A model generated the notes under the pieces. It ran no database searches, was not told where the DNA came from, and was given only the letters and a program-made list of their open reading frames with translations. Source: Morella rubra (taxonomy: Eukaryota; Streptophyta; Magnoliopsida; Fagales; Myricaceae). Taken from it: 64,000 nucleotides of DNA. The position numbers and the translations under genes are program-made. The DNA lies in NCBI GenBank assembly GCA_003952965.2, contig CM025853.1, positions 4,501,386-4,565,385 on the forward strand, in the 5' to 3' direction. Every line of letters starts with the position of its first letter. The stretch's first letter is position 1. Below, in pieces: positions 58,868-64,000 of this stretch.

Positions 58868-60380
58868 AAATATATATGTGATACACAAGAAACCTTCATG
58901 ACCAAAAATGCAGCCTGATGCAAAGATAGAGGTACCAGTTGATGTAAAGGATTGCATTAACATAATAATGTTATACATGAGCTATTTTAAGAAGAAAAAT
59001 ACGAGTTTGAAATTTCAAAATACCAATTACCAAGACCAATAAAGTAACTAAGCCTATTATTATTATATAATTTAAATTACATTCACAATTACATCAAGGC
59101 GAAAATAATAAAAATATTAAATTAATAAAAAAACATATCGCAAATTCTTTTTAGAGGAAAAGTCACTTTCAACTCTTTAACTAATGCAATTTCAAATAAG
59201 GGTCTAAACTATCAATTTTGACACATTGAACCTTCAACTTTCACAATTAATCAAATTGGTATGAAATAAAATCTGACGGTCAAAATTGTACCACATGGCT
59301 AATTTACAACATACGTGATACGAGTTTGATGGTTGGATCTTTTTTAGGAGCGTAAAATGATGAAATTTGACAGTTCCCGAACTCAATGTGTCAAATGTGA
59401 TACTGAAACCCTAGTTAAGGTTGCTTTAGTAATCAGAGAACTCAATAACGTCAAAACGACTCCAAACGGGAAACACGAGTATCTAACCGGGGAGGGTTGG
59501 AGAACAAATTATTAGTGCAGGCTGTACTCCATGCTGTGGAGCCCGCACTGCATAATTTGATGTGGCAACGATAACTCTTTCCCAAAAGTGTACATAATAT
59601 GTGGTAGTCTTTTTTCCATGTTTATCGTTCCTGGGCTTGTAGAAGTGAGTTGACTTGACTTTGACAGGAGCTTGTTTCCTTCAAATAGGTTGAGGGAGCT
59701 TTGATCAGTTGTACTGGGACAGCAAAACTGCATTTCATCCATCGGAGTAAAGGTCTGAGCAATGCTTCACGGGCAACTTCAGGAGGCAAAACAAACGAAC
59801 TTTCCTATACGGCTAGCTACTCCTGGTACAATATTTACTCTATTTTGCGCCTGACATTCTTTAGGTTTTGTATTTGTTAACATAACTTGAGCTCTCTCTG
59901 TAAAAGATGATGGTCTCTTTTGTTTAACATGCTGCCTATATCTAGTTATGGCATATATATATAACCTGTTGGGATTTTGACCCAAGATGTTTATCTTATC
60001 CATATGACAGTTTTTACTTGGAGAGTTCTCATAATTATACTTGCGCTAGCTACTACTTAAAAAACTCTTTCTTGAGATGGTAGGATTTTAAATTCCAGCA
60101 TTGAGATTTGTACAGCAACCGAAAAGGAACATTAAGAAAGCACCAATAGGTGAGAGAAAAAAAGTACAGAGAAAAAATACGAATGATATGAAAGCTCCCC
60201 AAAACTAAAAACTGCATACCTTTTATCACCCTAAATGTTTCATGAGTTCAAAATGAATTACTCTTTTACCATTTTGCTCACAATATTTGACTTCACTGCT
60301 AAACACAGGACATAAATATTGAGAACAAATCCATATATAGAATGTGTTTTTTGTGAGAATTGTACTGTTATTTGAGAAAC

Positions 60381-60478
60381 ATCCGAGGAAAGGAGCTCAG
60401 AATCAGACTCAAAGATCACATGAGACCACTGCTTGGAAAGAGCAAGCTCCACGGCATGAACAGCTGTCGTAGCTGGGG
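60381..60478 (-). pseudogene. RNase H-like domain fragment
   Basis: On the minus strand about 33 codons read like the second half of a plant RNase H-like domain (TAVHAVELALSKQWSHVIFE, then SDSELL). This type of segment is common in LINE-derived and RNase H-like plant sequences. No start or upstream domain is present. The rest of 58868-61261 shows only short frames and repeats, including a 65-bp tandem pair near 61030-61155. Confidence 0.45.
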
Positions 60479-61261
60479 AAGGCAGCGTCAGTACTACTAT
60501 TAATATGCAAATATAGCGACAACATGGGACTCATTAAAAAGATATTTTGTACAAAGGCAGGGTACAACAGAAGTCCCTCATTTTACTAGTATAAATTATT
60601 ATCGTTAAAATTCATTTAAGTAGGAAATATTAGAGATGGCTTACATGAATTAGTACGTTTATTCAGTAAAAATTCACTCTAATAGGATCTCCTTTGTTGG
60701 GTTAGAATCCTTTCCAATTTTTGTTTTTGTTGAAATTGAAGTTAATTAGTTGGAATGTCAATTTTTCACTGTGAGCATAGAGTTCACTTATAAGTTCGAT
60801 GGGCATGTGTCAAGTAAGCCTGTTAAATTTACTCTTAACTTCGTGGCAGGTAGAATGATGGAACTGATCCAATGAGGAAGAAGAAATAGAAGAGAGAGCA
60901 TGGCCTTTAGTTGAAAGATAATGCTACTCAACTTTGAAAGAACGCTTGGTCCATCATTGTCATGTTCGTCCAACTTTCATAACACGTTGGGGAAGCTTCT
61001 TGTAATTTGGGGGCCATCTAGAAAGCGAATATGCTTACTCTCTCCTAGACTTCCCTCTAGCTGCTTTCGTGGAAGGTAGGGGAAAGGGATGAAAAGATGC
61101 TTACTCTCTGCTGAACTTTCCTCTGGCTACTTTCGTGGAAGGTAGGGGAAAGGGAAAGAAAAAGATTAAAGGGGGCATAATGTATTGATCATAGAGTTCG
61201 TCCGTTAAAAGTGTCGGGAAAAATAAAAATAGATCAGAGAGCGTCTCTAACGAAGGGAAAC

Positions 61262-62328
61262 ATGGGAGTGAAGAAGCTGCTTGCCTTGTGTAGAGATCTT
61301 TGGTCAAGAATGGGTGAAGAGAGAGAAAGAGAGAAATCCTTTCTAGAGAATGGAAGCCGCGTGCTGGAGGCGCTAATTGCCTCTTGTAATGGAAAGCCTA
61401 TTCCCATCCGTACCTTCTCCTATGACGAGCTTAGGTGGGCAACCAATAACTATGAACAACGTCATCTTCTAGATTACGGTAGTTTTCAAGAGTACGGCTG
61501 TTATTATGAGCTTTACGAAGGTTCTTTTGAAGGCCGAACCATTTCAATTAAGACTTTTATGGATCCAACTTTGTCGGAGTTGCCCATCACCGATTTAGCT
61601 ATCTCGGCAAAGGCGAGTGCTCACAAAAATGTTCTGAAGCTAGTTGGGTGCTGCCTCAAGACTCGATTGCCAACTTTAGTGTTTGAATCCGTTGAGAATG
61701 GAACTCTTGCCGAACGAATTTATGCATTTGATAGAGACGGAGCTCCCCGACAACGTGAATCCATGGCATGGCGGAGCAGGTTAAAGGTTGCACGAGAATT
61801 GCTCATGCAATTACGTATCTCCACACTGGCTTCTCCAGACCCATCATCCACAGGGATATACATGCTGATAATATCTTCTTCGACCAACATGATATTCCCA
61901 AATTGTCTGGATTTTCCACGTCCATATTAATCCCGGAGGGTGAAACTCAGGTAAAAGATGATGCAGTGTGGGGGACAATCGGGTACGCATGCCCCACCTA
62001 TTGTGATACGGGCTGCATAACGGAGAAAACCGATGTCTACAGTTTTGGTATGCTTCTGCTAGTCCTTTTAACTGGCCAACGTGCTTGCCTTAGAGGAACT
62101 TCGGATGGACCTAAGGCACCTAACTTGATAAACTATGTAAGAGAACGAAGTGAAATAAATCAGTTTGTGGATCCTGCAATCTTGGAAGGCGAAAGAGGAG
62201 CAGATGAGCAACAACTGCAAGCTGTGCTGCAACTTGCTTTCATATGCGTGGATAAGGATCCAGAGACAAGGCCAACTATGATGGATGTTACAAAAGAACT
62301 CCGGAGGATTGGGAGATCCGTTTGCTGA
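61262..62328 (+). pseudogene. ZED1-related kinase (ZRK/RLCK-XII type) pseudokinase gene with one frameshift
   Basis: The N-terminus (MGVKKLLALC) and juxtamembrane-like FSYDELRWATNNYEQRHLLD are typical of the ZRK family. Kinase features: the ATP-binding Lys in ISIKTF, the catalytic loop HRDIHADN, and a lost DFG (KLSGFS). APE-like and C-lobe parts follow (YACPTYCDTG, KTDVYSFGMLLLVLLTG). In known ZRKs such catalytic loss is normal, because they are adaptors that pair with the NLR ZAR1 in immunity. The frame breaks at about 61790-61793, where RLKVA should run into RIAHAITYLHTG; one base is missing. The second part runs open to TGA 62326. With that base the product would be about 350 residues, the usual family length. 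It is either a recent pseudogene or a sequence error. Confidence 0.85.
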
Positions 62329-62485
62329 ACATTTTCTCAGTAGTTAAATCAATTCTATTTCGGCCAATGTTAGTTATATGCACGGCAATTCTGTCAAATT
62401 TCTCGCTTGAAATACTTATTTTCTCACAGGCCCTTCACTTTCTAGAGGCACAATAAGAAAACAGAAAGAGAGGCTGAGAAAATTA

Positions 62486-62658
62486 GGGGGGTGTTTGTTT
62501 GCCCAATTTTTTGGGAGTATAAAATTTTCTTTCACAAACTCCAATAAATTTCACACTTTTACACATACACTTCACACTTTTCACAAACCCCAATAAACTT
62601 CAACAATCAAAAGATTCTCAAAATTTTGGGAATATTCTTTCGGTAAACAAACACCCCC
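62486..62658. mobile_element. Tourist/PIF-Harbinger-like MITE, about 172 bp
   Basis: Begins GGGGGGTGTTTGTTTG and ends AAACAAACACCCCC, inverse to each other. Flanks TTA (62483-62485) and TAA (62659-62661) fit a 3-bp TWA target. Inner sequence pairs again (CAAAAT-TTTGGGA with its inverse). It lies about 160 bp after the ZRK pseudogene. Confidence 0.8.
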
Positions 62659-63542
62659 TAAAACTTTTTCTTCTGCCGGGATTCTTGACTAAACACAATT
62701 TGACAATTGGCTTGTAGTGAAGAAAAGTCTTCGCCTTTGGTTGAGAGATAATGCTTCTCAACTTTGAACAAATACTAATTTGTCCTAATTCAGAGCTTCC
62801 ATATTCTGTCTTCGAAATTCTTTGGATCTTTCCGGTGCATCAACAACGTATGGCAATGTGCACAGCAAATGCACAATGAACAGCCGTTACAGATACCACA
62901 ATTCAGTGCTCCAAATCATTACTGAACAGGACCACAACAACCTAGCCACAAACACACCATCGTGATTCGTGTATCAGTATCACCTTTTTTCTTTTTCTTT
63001 TTTCAGAAAGATTCGTCGATAATTGCTTTGCAGTTTTCAACCAAGGATCATTAGAACTTGCCCCATTAGTATGTGGCCAGAAACCCCTGACCATGACCGG
63101 CTCATACAACTTGACAACTGGGGGTCCGGCCCGTTGGCTTCCAATGGTTGCAGACTTGCTATATTGAAATTAATCAAGAACAGCTAGTATTACAAGAGAT
63201 GAGTGATGTCGTTCCCGCTGGTCATTCAGCTTCAGCAAAGGTCGACGACACTGGCCAACATCACCTATAGAATTATAGAATATTCGATTGTTTGGCCACC
63301 TTTTTGTTGCCTTTTTTCTCTCTCTGCTACGTTGCTCATTGTACTGTGCTGAACTGGTAGAGTTTGTTACGATTCTAGAATGTTCTTTTTGCTTTTCGGC
63401 GCTTTCCTCTTTCTTTCTATTCTTTGGTAAATGTATATATTGAATCTTTATTCATTTCTATGAGAATGACGACAAATTCTCCCATTACTCTGCTTCTTCT
63501 TTCACTGCTCTATGCCGAAACTCTGTTTCACCATTTCTTACA
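62659..63542. other. Flank and presumed 5' LTR of the terminal copia element
   Basis: The region directly before 63543 must contain the 5' LTR (it ends ..TTTCTTACA), but its start could not be fixed. About 45 bp at 62734-62780 resemble 60899-60945, on the other side of the ZRK gene. No gene is seen. Confidence 0.5.
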
Positions 63543-64000
63543 TGGTATTAGAGCGAGGTTTGAACAGCCATGGCAGAAGATGAAACAAACCCTGAAAACC
63601 CGTTTAGATCTCTTACCCCAAACACCAACCCTTTCCTCAACTTCAACGACCTGAACAACCCCTATAGACTAGATAATGGAGACAACCCAGCCAACACCTT
63701 GGTAGCAGATTTACTGACCAGTGACAACTTTGTGTCTTGGTCCAGATCTATGCGACGAGCTCTTAGACCTAAAAATAAAATTGGCTTTGTCAATGGTGAC
63801 TTCTTGAAACCGACTAGCAGTACAGATCCTCTTTCTCTTGCTTGGGAAAGATGCAATGACCTGGTGGTGTCATGGATTCAGAACTTAGTGAGCTCCTCTG
63901 TGAAGTCGAGCCTTACCTTTGTTGACAATGCCAAGGAAATGTGGGATGAGTTGCAGGACCGATTCTCTCCTCAGAATGGACCTCGCATTTTTCAGTTGAA
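63543..64000 (+). mobile_element. 5' end of a Ty1/copia retrotransposon (PBS and gag), running off the window
   Basis: TGGTATTAGAGC at 63543-63554 is a typical plant copia primer-binding site (initiator tRNA-Met; usually TGGTATCAGAGC). gag begins 15 bp later. This is a different element from the dead copia at 1-1821 and is better preserved. Confidence 0.92.
63570..64000 (+). CDS. Copia gag polyprotein, 5' part
   Basis: Open from ATG 63570 to the window edge (143 codons) with no stop. It shows the N-terminal copia gag pattern: PYRLDNGDNP, TSDNFVSWSRSMRRALRPKN, KIGFVNGDFLKP, AWERCNDLVVSWIQNLV, AKEMWDELQDRFS. The start follows the primer-binding site directly, as expected. Whether pol is intact cannot be seen. 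Confidence 0.9.
   Translation, partial: MAEDETNPENPFRSLTPNTNPFLNFNDLNNPYRLDNGDNPANTLVADLLTSDNFVSWSRSMRRALRPKNKIGFVNGDFLKPTSSTDPLSLAWERCNDLVVSWIQNLVSSSVKSSLTFVDNAKEMWDELQDRFSPQNGPRIFQL

Noticed and set aside
59512-60003. Minus-strand frames of about 75 codons
   Set aside because: No recognised domain, no splice support and no conservation evidence within the window.
61211-61261. Upstream Met (61211) as the ZRK start
   Set aside because: The family N-terminus fits Met at 61262 (MGVKKLL); the extra 17 codons look like leader sequence.
1-64000. tRNA or rRNA genes, plastid insertions, bacterial-type operons or defence systems
   Set aside because: None seen on reading both strands; no clover-leaf candidates or organelle gene fragments were recognised. 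A tRNA scan was not possible.

Overview
The window is nuclear DNA of a flowering plant, most likely a woody eudicot. The evidence is intron-rich genes with GT..AG junctions, AT-rich spacers, Ty1/copia and Ty3/gypsy retrotransposons, several families of small inverted-repeat elements, and plant-specific genes. Gene models were spliced by hand from the sequence. Exon phases close for LTPG, SURF1, the LRR gene, ARL2 and the three visible DAC exons. Homology statements rest on recognised protein families, not on a search.

Layout. 1-1821 is a decayed Ty1/copia pol. 2551-4157 is a tandem duplication in front of a GPI-anchored lipid transfer protein gene (LTPG, 4338-5608, +). 6110-6915 is a broken copy of the UNG/SURF1 region, fused to a fragment of the LTPG exon. 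7394-8115 is a Mutator-like inverted-repeat element. UNG (uracil-DNA glycosylase, 8766-9767, -) and SURF1 (cytochrome c oxidase assembly, 10150-14957, +) are head to head around a shared promoter of about 380 bp. SURF1 carries an in-frame TGA in exon 4. A large LRR protein gene (18981-26545, -; 11 exons, 1131 codons) converges on SURF1.

From 31347 to 44090 lies a truncated, inverted copy of the DAC gene (DUF3007, cytochrome b6f accumulation). A 9.3-kb Ty3/gypsy element (32142-41462, TSD GTGTG) splits it. ARL2/TITAN5 (45603-47454, +; 5 exons, 185 aa) follows. Next is a 5.3-kb insert (48630-53938) carrying the better-preserved DAC copy, flanked by a direct duplication of the ARL2 3' end. The mitochondrial-type uL6 gene (54830-55138, -) comes after it. 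The right end holds MITE-like repeats, a frameshifted ZRK-type pseudokinase gene (61262-62328, +) and the 5' end of a second copia element with an open gag (63570 onward).

The genes do not form a pathway. SURF1, the LRR gene and DAC are, to my knowledge, consecutive in Arabidopsis (At3g17910-At3g17930), and ARL2 with uL6 are also neighbours there (At2g18390-At2g18400). The window therefore looks like two ancestral blocks, with DAC duplicated from one into the other and the parental copy then destroyed. I saw no undescribed molecular system. The notable content is this series of local rearrangements, several of which carry an internal 'empty site' control.
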